DNA of 64,000 bases, taken from Symsagittifera roscoffensis (taxonomy: Eukaryota > Xenacoelomorpha > Acoela > Convolutidae). Below, one piece after another: positions 1 through 10,113 of the stretch (within the stretch, counting starts at the first letter, position 1; every line of letters starts with the position of its first letter). Both the position numbers and the translations under genes were made by a program. Location: NCBI RefSeq assembly GCF_963678635.1, contig NC_087065.1:78501396-78565395 (forward strand), written 5' to 3'. Below the pieces are notes generated by a model. That model ran no database searches, was not told the origin of the DNA, and was given only the letters and a program-made list of their open reading frames with translations.

Positions 1-2103
1 ATTCCGATTATTGGAGTAGTTTCTATTTCTATTGTATGATGAATTTCGTGATTGATTGTTTGGATAGTAATTATTTCTTGATTGGGAATTAGATCTAGAA
101 ACAAATCGTTGTGTATTTGAATTTGGTCTGGAATAGTTATTTCGACTATTTGGTCTATTGTAGTGATTTTGTGATGAATTTTGCGTGTTTCTTCGTTCTG
201 GTGATCTTCCTCTATAACTTGAGTTATATGGTGATTGATTTCTTGTATAATTTGTATTGTTCGGGAGTGGTTTTCCTGAACTGTTGTTGCTGTAGACTGT
301 TTTGTTTGGTAGATTTTGATCTTTTTTCATGTATTGATAGAATGATTTATTTGGTTCTTTATATTTTTGAGGTTTATTTTGATTGTCTTGCTGTTTTTGT
401 CTACATTCAGAAATACTATGTCCGTATCGTCGGCAATAATTACACCATTTTTTGAAAGATGGTTTGCCTTTAAAGTTTGGGTGTTTTTCGTAAATATTGA
501 GTATTTCAGTGATTTTTTCAACGAGGTCTGTATCTGATTCCTGTATATTGTTTATATTTGTGGAAGCTGTTTCAATTCTGTTAACGTATTGTAATTTCAG
601 ATTTTCCGTTTCTTCCAGTTTCATTGTGATTTCTGCTTGTTCTAGTTTATCTACTAGTTTTCGAAAATCTAAATCGGGTTCTCGAATTGACGAAGGATGG
701 GATGCTCTCTTTTTTATTGCTATTTTCCTTAATTGTGGTGTTAAGGTCATCATTAAGATTTCTGTCATCTTTGTGTTTTTATAGTCATGTGTATTTAATG
801 AATATGCTTTTCGAACTAGTGTTTCGATTCGTACTGCTAATTGCTTGATGGTTTCGTTTGGTAATCTGCGAATTTCATTACATAAAACTCTTTGTTGTTG
901 TTTGTTTCTTTCAGAGTCAAACATTTTTGAAAATTCTTGTGTAAACCTTTTCCAATTTGATTTTATTTCTATAGGCAATACTGAAAACCATTTTTGGGCT
1001 GCGCCATCTAAAGTTGTTTGTATTAACGCTGTGCGTCGATGTATCCAGTTTTGATGTAGTGGCGTATTGATTGGTTCAGGTCCTATATTTAAAATCAAAT
1101 TTGCTGTTACTGCATTTAAATAATCTTCTACAGAATATTCAGGGTCTGTTCCTGTGAATACCATTAAAGGTTTATTTGATGTTATTGATGATCCACCCAT
1201 AAGGTATGGATTCATCGTCATTTGTAATGATTCTGCTGCATTTTGCATTTGAGAAAAATTTGAAAGTTGATTTCTTGTTATTTCGTGTTGTTGAAGATAA
1301 TATGGGAGTGGTATTTCGTTTTGCATTTGTGTTGGTTGGTACGAATTTGCAATCATTGGGTTTTGTTGCTGAATTGGTTGAAAAGATTGTGTATTAATTG
1401 GGTTTTGTTGTTGAATTGGTTGTTGGTTTTGTGTATCTATTGGTTGTGGAGAAAAAATTCTATTATATGTATGTGGTTTCTGTATTCCTTGTCCACGATA
1501 TTCTTGATTATAGGGTGTAAATATATCTGGTTGTAAGAAATCATCATCTGAGGATAAGTAATCCATTTGATAAGATGTTTGTTTTTTGTTTTTGTTTTGT
1601 TGAAAAAATGGATAGTTTTCACTACGATCCTGTGGAGGATGTAAATTTGTTTGGAAATTTACTGAATTAGGTGGTGCCATTGGGTTATCCCAGTTTCGAG
1701 ATCTTGTATAATTACTAAAATTTTTTCGTGGTTGATAATTTGTTTTTGATGGATGTGTGTAATTATAATTATGGTCTGCAAAGTTGTTTCTGGTGAACGT
1801 TTTGCGTGTTTTTGGCGGTATTGTCATGGGTCTGTATGTTTGGTAATCCATGTGTGAATATTTTGGGGCAACCGAAGGTTTAACGGTTGATTGTAATGTT
1901 ACCTGTGTTTGTGAAGGATTTGTATTTCTTGGTGTTGTTAAGTTTGGACGTATTGGTGAAATACTTTGTTGTGTAGTTGTTGTGTGTACGATTTCTTCAT
2001 TTATGAAGTGTAATGGTGTCTGGATATCTTGTTGAGTAAGATTCCTAGTTCCATTGAGGTTTTCATTGTGTATGACTGTAGAGTTTAAACTATTATTTTG
2101 CAT
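1..2103 (-). CDS. gag: Retrotransposon Gag polyprotein (partial, runs off left edge)
   Basis: The frame is open from 2391 down to base 1 with no stop. The first ATG in it is at 2103-2101. The N-terminal third is rich in Asn, Gln, Pro and Tyr and looks disordered. From about 1200 to 600 the translation matches the Retrotrans_gag (capsid-like) pattern: MVFTGTDPEYSVEDYLNAV, then GAAQKWFSVLP, then SNWKRFTQEFSKMF, a helical domain that packages element RNA into particles. A CCHC zinc knuckle, CNYCRRYGHSISEC (CX2CX4HX4C), lies at 403-444 and would bind RNA. After it comes an Arg/Asn/Ser-rich tail to the window edge. Gag would act in cytoplasmic particles. The true start is uncertain: the same frame continues upstream to a single TAA at 2392-2394, beyond which the 193-codon ORF is in the same phase. 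Confidence 0.85.
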   Translation of the reverse strand, partial: MQNNSLNSTVIHNENLNGTRNLTQQDIQTPLHFINEEIVHTTTTQQSISPIRPNLTTPRNTNPSQTQVTLQSTVKPSVAPKYSHMDYQTYRPMTIPPKTRKTFTRNNFADHNYNYTHPSKTNYQPRKNFSNYTRSRNWDNPMAPPNSVNFQTNLHPPQDRSENYPFFQQNKNKKQTSYQMDYLSSDDDFLQPDIFTPYNQEYRGQGIQKPHTYNRIFSPQPIDTQNQQPIQQQNPINTQSFQPIQQQNPMIANSYQPTQMQNEIPLPYYLQQHEITRNQLSNFSQMQNAAESLQMTMNPYLMGGSSITSNKPLMVFTGTDPEYSVEDYLNAVTANLILNIGPEPINTPLHQNWIHRRTALIQTTLDGAAQKWFSVLPIEIKSNWKRFTQEFSKMFDSERNKQQQRVLCNEIRRLPNETIKQLAVRIETLVRKAYSLNTHDYKNTKMTEILMMTLTPQLRKIAIKKRASHPSSIREPDLDFRKLVDKLEQAEITMKLEETENLKLQYVNRIETASTNINNIQESDTDLVEKITEILNIYEKHPNFKGKPSFKKWCNYCRRYGHSISECRQKQQDNQNKPQKYKEPNKSFYQYMKKDQNLPNKTVYSNNSSGKPLPNNTNYTRNQSPYNSSYRGRSPERRNTQNSSQNHYNRPNSRNNYSRPNSNTQRFVSRSNSQSRNNYYPNNQSRNSSYNRNRNYSNNRN

Positions 2104-2391
2104 ATCGGGTAAAAATGTATTATAGTTTAATGGTGTTGCATCAATGGTTAATGGTATTACTCGTACATAATCTCTTACATAAGATATCGTACTTATTGCT
2201 TGACTTGAGATTGATTGTGGGAAGTTTATGGATGCGGGATGAGACCATTCGGGGTCCCAAACATAGTCTGATTGTTCTGTGATGGCAGTATCATCGTTTG
2301 AGTTTTGGGGTCTAAAATTTTTTCTTGCTTGTGAAATTAAATCAATATTATGTGTGAAATAATCTATTATGAACCATGCCAAAATTTTTTG

Positions 2392-2973
2392 TTAGTCGTG
2401 TTTTGTATGTTGTGAAACTTCATCTTTCGTGAAATTTTCTTTAATTATATTTAGAAAACTAGAGAGTAGTGTGATTTCATGTCGTACTCTTATATGTTTA
2501 GATGTTTCTGTCGGTGAGACATTTGGTATCTGGATTTCGTTTTCTAATATCGAGGTATAACTATATATTATCGCAAAAACTTCATTGGTGAATATGGAGT
2601 TTGCTCTTTGTGAGTTATGATATTGGATGCTTTTTATATATTCTGAGAATACTTTTGAAAATTCTAAATCAAGGTCGTCTGTTTGAATTATATATTTATT
2701 GTGATTCTGATTTGGTGAGTTGAATTCTATGGAGTAGATTCCGTATTGTTGTGTTAGGTTACATATATCTTTTAGATAGTGATCGATAATTTGTCTTTTG
2801 ATTTTTACATCTGGGAACTCTGTTTTACATGGACTGATTCCGGGTTCAAACAAATTTAAGAGTAAATTTTTGCAAAATATATGGTGTCCTCTATCAGTGG
2901 TTGCATCTACGATAAAGGGGAAGATATCATCATCATCTGGACTTTCTTCACCTGGGGTGTGCGTTGAGCTCAT
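2392..2973 (-). CDS. 193-aa ORF upstream of, and in frame with, element A Gag
   Basis: It begins with ATG (MSSTHTPGEESPDDDD) and ends at TAA 2392-2394. The Gag frame continues in the same phase directly after that stop. The N-terminus is acidic. The rest is mixed alpha-type sequence without a motif I recognise. Its position just before Gag suggests either the N-terminal part of a longer Gag split by a nonsense change or a leaky stop, or an independent small protein. No transmembrane segment or signal peptide is visible. Confidence 0.5.
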   Translation of the reverse strand: MSSTHTPGEESPDDDDIFPFIVDATTDRGHHIFCKNLLLNLFEPGISPCKTEFPDVKIKRQIIDHYLKDICNLTQQYGIYSIEFNSPNQNHNKYIIQTDDLDLEFSKVFSEYIKSIQYHNSQRANSIFTNEVFAIIYSYTSILENEIQIPNVSPTETSKHIRVRHEITLLSSFLNIIKENFTKDEVSQHTKHD

Positions 2974-3076
2974 TTTTTCGTTCGATGACTGTTAATATGT
3001 AATTATCAATGTGTCTAATTGGTTGATTCCAATTGTATAAATGTACTGGTTTGTGTTTATACTGCTTTTTTATTCT

Positions 3077-3415
3077 TCATTTTCCTCTTTTTGATGAATT
3101 TGAAGTTGTTTCTGAGTCAGAGAAATATAATTGATCGTGAATTGGGCAACTTTTATCTATTGATTCTTTTAGTTTATAAAGTTCGTCTAAACTGTTGGTT
3201 TCTGATTCTGAAAATGCGTTTCGATTTTTTGAAAATCTTTTTCCTGTTATTTGTCTTTGTTTAGTTATTATTTTTCTCTTTAATGTTTGTCGTTTTGTTC
3301 TAATGTATCCAACTGTTTGTGTATGAGGTGTGATTACAAGGTCGTATTTTTTATTATCTATTTCACAATTGTGTAAAACGATTGTTTGTTTATTTCCTAG
3401 GTTTTTAAATGACAT
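3077..3415 (-). CDS. 112-aa basic ORF in element A leader, function unknown
   Basis: It starts at ATG 3415 and is in a different frame from the 193-aa ORF that follows about 100 bp downstream. The protein is Lys/Arg-rich in the middle (RTKRQTLKRKIITKQRQITG) and Ser/acidic towards the end. I recognise no domain. A basic, low-complexity protein at this position could bind nucleic acid, but that is a guess. It may also be a chance ORF, since the region is AT-rich. Confidence 0.3.
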   Translation of the reverse strand: MSFKNLGNKQTIVLHNCEIDNKKYDLVITPHTQTVGYIRTKRQTLKRKIITKQRQITGKRFSKNRNAFSESETNSLDELYKLKESIDKSCPIHDQLYFSDSETTSNSSKRGK

Positions 3416-4963
3416 AAGGTTTAGGATGACGGATGCAAAAGGTTGTTAAATGATTTCTATTTGCTTAAACTGTTAGTCCTTACGATTTTTTTGTTATCCT
3501 AACCTGGATCTATTTGTTCAGGGTTGGGGAGAAAAGTATATCGATTCCGAAGAATGATTTTATACTTTCTCGTGGATAGTATAAGCTAAGGTGTTAACTT
3601 ACTTAATCTTACTTAAGGGTAGTGATTGTGTTCAGGGTTGGAGAATAGTAAATCGATCCACAAGGTTCAGGTATAATTAGAACGCGAGTAGTTCGTTAGA
3701 TACTATTTTAAACTTACTAAGTTTAAGATTTATCCTGGGTCTGGTAAGAGGGGGGATCAAGTGAAGGATGAATAACCGAAGTTCTTCACTGTTTATCCTA
3801 ATTTGAATGATTAGTTTTGTTCAAAAATTTCTATTAGTCCTGGGTTTTTAGAAAGGGTTGGATAGTGAATCGACGTTTGAGGTCGTTAGACACTAGTTAA
3901 GTGGGTGGGGGAGAACAAAGTTGTTCTTTTTGATCCAAGGATAGGCCTTGATGATCAAGTTTTAAATTTAATTAAATAGAAAATGATTTAAGATCCAAGG
4001 ATAAGCCTTGATGATCTGATTTTAAAATTAAGTGAATTTAAGTTTAAAATGTTTTAAATTTGTGTAAAGAATAGATTTAGTATTTTTATGATATTAGTGA
4101 GCTTATGAATGCTGTTATGTTTAGGCGATGAAGCTGGAACAACAGGATGATTTATAATTACTAACCGTTTATTGTCATGCTACTAATTTTTATTTTGATT
4201 TTTCAATAAATATTTTTCAAACATGTTTTGTATATTACTGCAGAATTTAGGAAAACGATCTGAGATCTTTTTATCAATCGTTATTGTATATTAATAATTT
4301 TGTTTAGCGCCTGAAATGATTTTGAAGATTGACTTCAAAATTTTATGTTTGCAAATGAAAATCTAAATTCATTGCTAGTAGTATTCTAAATACAAAAGTT
4401 TGTTCTGGCTTTTGCCGAACTATCATATAACTATATGGTAAGTTTCTGCTTTGTCGTATGTCGTCTCTGGTTCGAGGTCTTCTTCCAATTCCGGGTAGTT
4501 CTGTTATCGTTCGGAATATTGGCTCTGATCTATTGAGTCGTAGAGACATTTCGATTAAATTATTGTCGTATAACATTTTGTAAATGTTTTGTCTAAATTC
4601 TAATCTATTATTGGTTAATTCTAAGCTTTTAAGGTCTTGTTCGAGACTTATGGTCGCACCAGATGAGTTAGGACCGATGGGTATAACTCATAGAGTAATT
4701 TCGGATAGGGTACACCGTCTGCTCGTCACGCTATCTTATTTTCGGCCGGATAGATTCGTGCAACTTCTTTGTCTAATACCGATCCTAATCTTACTCTTAT
4801 ACTGTCTAGTCTCAGGTTGTTTAACTAGTCTCTGCTAGGCTCAATAGATCTAGGGTATACTGGTTTATTGCGGCTGCTGAAGTACTCGGGAGAGTTCAAC
4901 TAATTTCTAAGTTAAATTCAAATCTCTCTGGTGCTGAAATTACAAGTAATTTCAGCACTTACA
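3416..4963 (-). other. Leader and candidate 5' LTR of element A
   Basis: There is no convincing gene here; a 77-codon frame at 4343-4576 has no recognisable feature. The stretch 3500-4060 contains degenerate direct repeats. The words TTCAGGGTTGG and ATCGAT recur near 3520, 3635 and 3855, and GATCCAAGGATA followed by GCCTTGATGATC occurs twice (about 3941 and 3993). The region between about 4100 and 4963 is a plausible LTR, but its inner end cannot be placed. Confidence 0.35.
4931..4958. repeat. Perfect 13-bp inverted repeat at the presumed LTR end
   Basis: GTGCTGAAATTAC (4931-4943) and GTAATTTCAGCAC (4946-4958) are exact reverse complements separated by two bases. The pair lies five bases inside the presumed 5' terminus of element A (TG at 4963-4962 on the minus strand). 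Confidence 0.8.
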
Positions 4964-5107
4964 AATAAGTGGATTGTTAGTTAGATGGATCATGATTGGT
5001 TAATATTAAATACTTTACATTGGTAAAATATCTAATTTATCCAATCATAAAATGTAGTTTAGATCAGGTTCCAAGACCCTCGAAAATAACAATAATTAAA
5101 AGAATAC

Positions 5108-5265
5108 CTCTTGGCGAGGTTGTCGAGCAGACTCTCGGGGTCAGTTAACTTCTCGCTGTCGCCCTTCGAAATGTGGAGGCTGAAGTCGACGTCTTCTGCA
5201 GTTTCGTCTATCGTGTAATCGCCACTTCTCGACGAAACACCAGCACGTGACTTGCTTAGACTCAT
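5108..5265 (-). CDS. Probable first coding exon of a host gene, function unknown
   Basis: An ATG at 5265 opens MSLSKSRAGVSSRSGDYTID and continues through an acidic stretch to LLDNLAK, where AG|GTATTC gives a good 5' splice site at 5107. The 52 codons are clearly richer in G+C and in balanced codons than the AT-rich flanks, as expected for a real exon. The frame continues past the donor to 5059, but that part is AT-rich and likely intronic. No domain is recognised. The next exon is not visible; the intron appears to hold retrotransposon A, whose edge is only about 145 bp past the donor. Confidence 0.45.
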
Positions 5266-7156
5266 TTTGGGAATGAATAGTCAAACACTTCTCTCACAAT
5301 AGCCAATGTTTTAACAAATAAGGTAACTTTTCAAATAGAGTTTGTTAAAAAAACAAATACTTTTATTCAATATATTTTTTATAAAAGAGATAATTATTAT
5401 TTTAATGATTTAAATAATGGTAAAAAGCAGTACAAAGCACAAGCAAGCAGATAAAATTATGCTTCCACTCGCATCCGATGAAACTTTTGACAGACTTGAA
5501 AGCAAAGTTTTAGTGAACAAAGTAGTAATAATATGCATGCCAACTAATCAAAACATACCACTAACTATATATCATGCAAACATTCGAAGAAGTCGTCAAT
5601 TTTGTGAACAAACTACAAACTAATATTAACTTTTTTGCTTCTGAAACTGAAGATGATTTATAGCATCTGAATATGTTTTTTTTATTCATTCCCGCTCACA
5701 AAGCCTTCTTGCTCATTTCGGAGGAAGCTCACTTAGATAGGCAGTCCTTTGTTTCTGTATGACTAAGGCTGCTAGCTGCTAAATTTAGCTTTTAAATATT
5801 GGTCGAAAAACTAAGCTTAATGCCAACTAGATGCAGGATTGACCTTAAAATCTTCATTATTGCGGCAATTTTCTGACTTCTGACTTATTTAGTGTTCATG
5901 ATAGTCTAAACTTACATGTTGAAGCCACATAGATATCGACAGTCAAGCGCGCGCAGTACAAAAACAACGTCGATTTGTCCATTTTTTTCTAATGCCAATT
6001 GATAAATTGATCAATTATTTATACAGAAAAGGAATCTCTATTATATGTATGTATGTTTGGGTGAGTTTGTTATATCAGCAAACGACTTGGGTCAAGGTTC
6101 CAATTGTATGTTTTGACTATCAAAATCGAGAAAAATGTCATTGCTCGACCGATCACGAAGGGTGTTGAGTGGAGCACAACTTTGAAGCATATCGCGTATA
6201 CGGTCTAACCTTAAATTGTGCACCTCGACCCGGGATACCTGAATAGCTGAACCAGTGGGATTGTCTGTTTTTATGCTAACACATCAGTAGTGCACTCACT
6301 GGTCACTTTCTCAGAATTAAAAAACTAAATTAGGAATCCGAGTTCGGTTTTATCGAGGGGCACAAAAGTGGGCTCGATCGCTTCTGAGTTCCACAGACAC
6401 CTGAATTATAAATTTTAATTACGATTAGACAACTATCTGGAATCTGGATCACTACCAAAATATCAAAGTCACTTTTCCAAAAGGAAACAGTGTATAATGC
6501 AAGAAGAAGCTTGTGATTTAAGATGAGACCTTCAAGACCGAACTTTTTAGAGGAGCAAACTTTTTACATACTCATTTTAAGAGAGGAGCGCGCCAAAAAA
6601 ATCGATATTAAAATCTTCCAAAAAGAGCTTAAAAACAGATTTACCAAGTTTTGCTTATGGCGCAGAAAAGTTCGCCAAATATCGTCATTTGGGAATTTGA
6701 TCAGAGCTCCGATTAGCTGGTAATTAAAAGAAAAATGTGTCACTTTGTACTGCACATGGCGTGTGGGTTGAAATATTAATAGCAACAAAAAAGTACAAAT
6801 GATAAATTTACGGACAGTCAGAACAATCAGAGTTTTGTCCTGGTAGGAGTAGTCTTTTTCTATTCACAGATGATTTTTATATGACAAACTGTTTGGGTGG
6901 TTAAATCTTGCAAGCCGACATGCAATTTTTAAATCAATCGGACAATGTGAAGCAAAGTTTCTACTAGTTCTGATCACGAGTGCCCAAATGATGGAAAACA
7001 TTTAAATTTTTTCCCCATCTTTCGCCCAAAACTGTACCAAGCTCATTCTTCACATTTCACAGAATATTCACATTTTGCCCTGATAATTACGAGGTCAAAC
7101 AGTGCGCTGGATAGGTGCACAATTCGGTGTGTAGGGTCACTGGAAACCATATACAA
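5266..7156. other. Intergenic, no supported gene
   Basis: This is AT-rich DNA with only short, overlapping and unconvincing frames (for example near 5417-5623 and 6523-6788). It should include the promoter and 5' UTR of the exon at 5108-5265, but no clear core promoter stands out. Confidence 0.5.
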
Positions 7157-7164
7157 GTCTTTAC

Positions 7165-7584
7165 GGTAGCAGGACAACTTACCCTATTCCAATTTACCCT
7201 ATTGCAGTTTACCCTATGCCAATCTACTTTATTCAAATTTACCCTACGCCTAAATTAAGATAACTGCAAAATAGTGATAGCCGCAGTCGCGCCAACGTGT
7301 TGCAAGTTTGTCTACAGAGGTTAGGACTCTATACGAAAACTAGAGCCGGTTATCGCCGCGAAGCCAAGCGGCGACGTGCATTTAGCGCCGGCGACCTTGC
7401 ATTTACCGGCGACCTTAAACTGAAATAATCAGATCAGTTATTTCTGACCAATGGAACTATTTGTAGAGCATAGGGCAAATTGGCATAAAGTAATTTGGCA
7501 TTGGGTAAATTGGAATTTGGGGTAGATTAGTTTAGGGCAGAATTGCATAGGGTAAATTGGAATCGGGTAGATTTTCATGGAACC
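7165..7584. mobile_element. Non-autonomous DNA transposon (MITE, hAT-like)
   Basis: A 420-bp element is bounded by an 8-bp direct repeat GTCTTTAC at 7157-7164 and 7585-7592. An 8-bp target duplication is characteristic of hAT (and P-type) transposons. The ends form an inverted repeat of about 38 bp. Both begin GGT when read inward and share ATTCCAATTTACCCTAT at the same distance from the tip. Inside each arm the word CCAATTTACCCTA recurs several times, so the arms are themselves short tandem arrays. The middle (about 7330-7430) is GC-rich. No transposase frame is present, so mobility would need an enzyme encoded elsewhere. Confidence 0.75.
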
Positions 7585-7814
7585 GTCTTTACACAAATTG
7601 AAATTTTGTGGGCACGATCAAAGGAAACATGAGACCAAATAAAGATCAAATGGAGCGGTGCTATCGAAAGAATCCCTTTTTCATTCTCAGATTACACGTT
7701 TTGGCCTCGTAATGATAGTTTTTTTTTCGTTTTTAGAAGGATGCAATGGAACATATATCAGCTTGATTAATGCACAACTTGATGCTGAAAAAAGAACAGC
7801 CTTTGAAGTCGCAA

Positions 7815-8180
7815 ATTTATAGTTTCAGGATGATTGCGACCAGTCCTAATTAAATTGCTAATACTTTTCAGACTATCGCAAATAATTTTCAGACTCTAAT
7901 GGCCAATTTTCAAGTATTCTTGATTAGATTATGATGTTCAATTTTTAAATATTTGCGATTAATTTTCAGAAAAAATGCTCATAAAAGTCAGACTACTGCC
8001 TTCAATTTTCTCATTATCGCGACTAATTTTCAGACTATCGTAATTCATTTGCAGACTTTTGTACCTAATTGCCTGATTATCACGACCGCAATACGTTTGT
8101 TCCAAATTTTGCCTGTGACTATCAGTCACTTTTCAGATGATTGATTTGGCAGTGGAATAAGCATCGACGCGACTATCAAA
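7815..8180. repeat. Degenerate tandem repeat built on a TTTTCAGACT word
   Basis: The words ATTTTCAGACT, TATCGCAA and TCGCGACTAA recur at irregular spacing of roughly 35-45 bp. It ends in an inverted repeat (GCGACT ... AGTCGC) at about 8169-8188. A short plus-strand frame through it is not considered coding. Confidence 0.5.
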
Positions 8181-8308
8181 GTAGTCGCTTTATTTCTTGT
8201 TTATTAGATGGTTAGAAATTAGAAAGAATTTCTTTCGACTTTTTGTGTACCTTTTTGTTTAACGGTTCTGTAAAATCAGCGTTACTGCAACTATTAAATT
8301 TGACAACT

Positions 8309-9685
8309 TGACAACGCCCCACACTCGTGCTCTTTATTAAGGTTACTGGATTAAATTACTAGGTTGATCGAAACGATCGAACTTGTAAAACAGTATGGGT
8401 ATACTATTTAATTAATATAAAGGTTTGATCCAACTAATCTGGTGTCAAAGTCACTGTCTTTTTTCGTTTTATGGTTTTTGTTCCTTTTTCTATTCTTTTT
8501 TGGTTTTTGTTTTGCTTTTTGTCTTTTTGCTCGTGTTTTTGTCCCCCTAGTTGCCCCCCTTTACTCGGTTAGCTAAGCTTCGTTCGGAGAGCGTACCAGG
8601 AAGTTTTCTCGAGTTTTCTTAAAAAGCTATCACGGTACAACCGGAAGGTTTGCAAGTTCCTGTCGAACCGCACCGCCGGTACTCTAGAATGGGCATTCAG
8701 CCCGAAGCTGTCTCAAGTGGGTTCGACTCCGTAGTCTTGATGTCGTAAACACCCAGGAGCGCCATAAAAACACTATGTAACATTCGTCTACTGCAGTCAC
8801 ACATGAGGCTTAAGAAAAATAGGCCCTATAACTATTGGCTCAAGAGTCAGGGACACTATCTCTTGTGTTTTTCTACCTCAAATCAGTCGGAGCCAATTCG
8901 GTTCGGTTGTGACATGAGACTACGACCCGTTACAGCTTAAAGGCTACTACTAAAATATCCCCCACTCTAGAATTAGGAACGTCCCCATACTTAGGTCTCT
9001 AGATACCCAAAATACATGAACGCCGTTAAAAACCGGGTTGGAACAATCCGTTAAGTTACTTTTTATTAGACAGTGGAACTTTGATCCATTTCAGATGGAT
9101 CAACCTAAAACTCGCCTTACCTCAAAATAACAATTATAAAACACACTCTAGAAATTTAAATTAGTACTCACATTGTAGCACGCTCAAGAATTGGGAGTAA
9201 TCAAGTCGGTAATCAACTCGAGAATTAAATAATGTAACTAAAATGAGTTTAATGTTTGTCAGTTTTAACAACAAGAACAAGTTTGTACTCTAGACTGTAG
9301 TTTCTCGTGAACCATTGGGACACTCAAGCTGTCCACCTTTCCACCGAAGGTTCACTCTAGTCCAGTTTAGAATAATACTCCAGTCAAGTCACAATAATCC
9401 AGTTCGTGGGAATACGCTTCTCTCTGTTTCGAATGGGACAGCTCTACCCTAGATTATTACTGTGACGGAAATTGCGAATAGCAATTTCCTACTGATTTCT
9501 CTTGCAACTTTCCCGCGATTGTCACTCGATTGTTCTGACCTCTCTTTTTTTTGACTTTCAGATATCGCGAGAAAATCGTGCATGACAGGCTCCATTCGAA
9601 TTTTTGAAAAATTAAATTTCACCCCAAAATTAAGTGTTTTTTGCTTCTCTCAAGGTCAAACTTCCAAATATGACCGACTGGCACA
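8309..9685 (-). repeat. 3' LTR of element B
   Basis: It is identical in length to 22825-24201, with six substitutions seen by eye. On the coding strand it starts with TG at 9685 and ends with CA at 8309. It holds an A-rich tract on the coding strand (8455-8535). Confidence 0.95.
8333..8338 (-). promoter_or_regulatory. Polyadenylation signal in the 3' LTR
   Basis: AATAAA on the minus strand lies 24 bp before the LTR end, the expected place for an R/U5 cleavage signal. The same hexamer occurs in the other LTR at 22849-22854. Confidence 0.5.
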
Positions 9686-10113
9686 TACTCCCCGGACTCG
9701 AGATCGATGTCCTCATCGCGTGCTGTCGTCTGCCAGTGAGTCTCAGAAAATCAAGTGTTGCTCAAGGTACAGTGCCAGTGGTCATTTACAGAAGTTCGCA
9801 GCAGACTTAAGCTTATCTACACCCCAAAATTCACGGCCATGTAAAATTTTCACACTATCGCTAAACAGCAATCAAAATCTGCACACACCTGCACCCTTGA
9901 ATTCTTGCTTTTCAAGCCAATCATTTAAAATTTCTTTTGTCCCATTCAATCAGGAAATTGTCATGCAGCATTTTGATTTATATAGTAAATATAGTATATT
10001 AATAACAATATTTGATTCGTTAAAATTTCTTTTTCGTGAATCCAAGTTTCACCCGGATCCACACTCAAGCCCCCCTTCCCTCTCAAGACTCAAGATCCAT
10101 TCGAACCATCCAC
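9686..10113 (-). other. 3' untranslated region and polypurine tract of element B
   Basis: This is non-coding sequence between the last ORF and the 3' LTR. Immediately before the LTR the coding strand reads CCGGGGAGTA; the short purine run GGGGAG is the best polypurine-tract candidate for plus-strand priming. Confidence 0.5.

Larger units (their letters stand above)
1..4963 (-). mobile_element. Partial Ty3-like LTR retrotransposon A, cut by the left window edge
   Basis: The minus strand from about 4963 down to base 1 reads as the 5' part of an LTR retrotransposon: a candidate LTR/leader region, two short ORFs, then a long Gag frame that continues past the window edge. Protease, RT and integrase would lie to the left and are not visible. 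The assignment rests on the Gag domain and zinc knuckle. The outer boundary at 4963 (TGTAAG on the minus strand, beside a perfect hairpin) is inferred, because the partner LTR is outside the window. No primer-binding site or target duplication could be confirmed. Confidence 0.6.

Noticed and set aside
8710-8740. tRNA-like B box (GGTTCGACTCC) in the LTR
   Set aside because: The flanking five-base stems do not pair and no acceptor or anticodon arm can be folded; probably coincidental.
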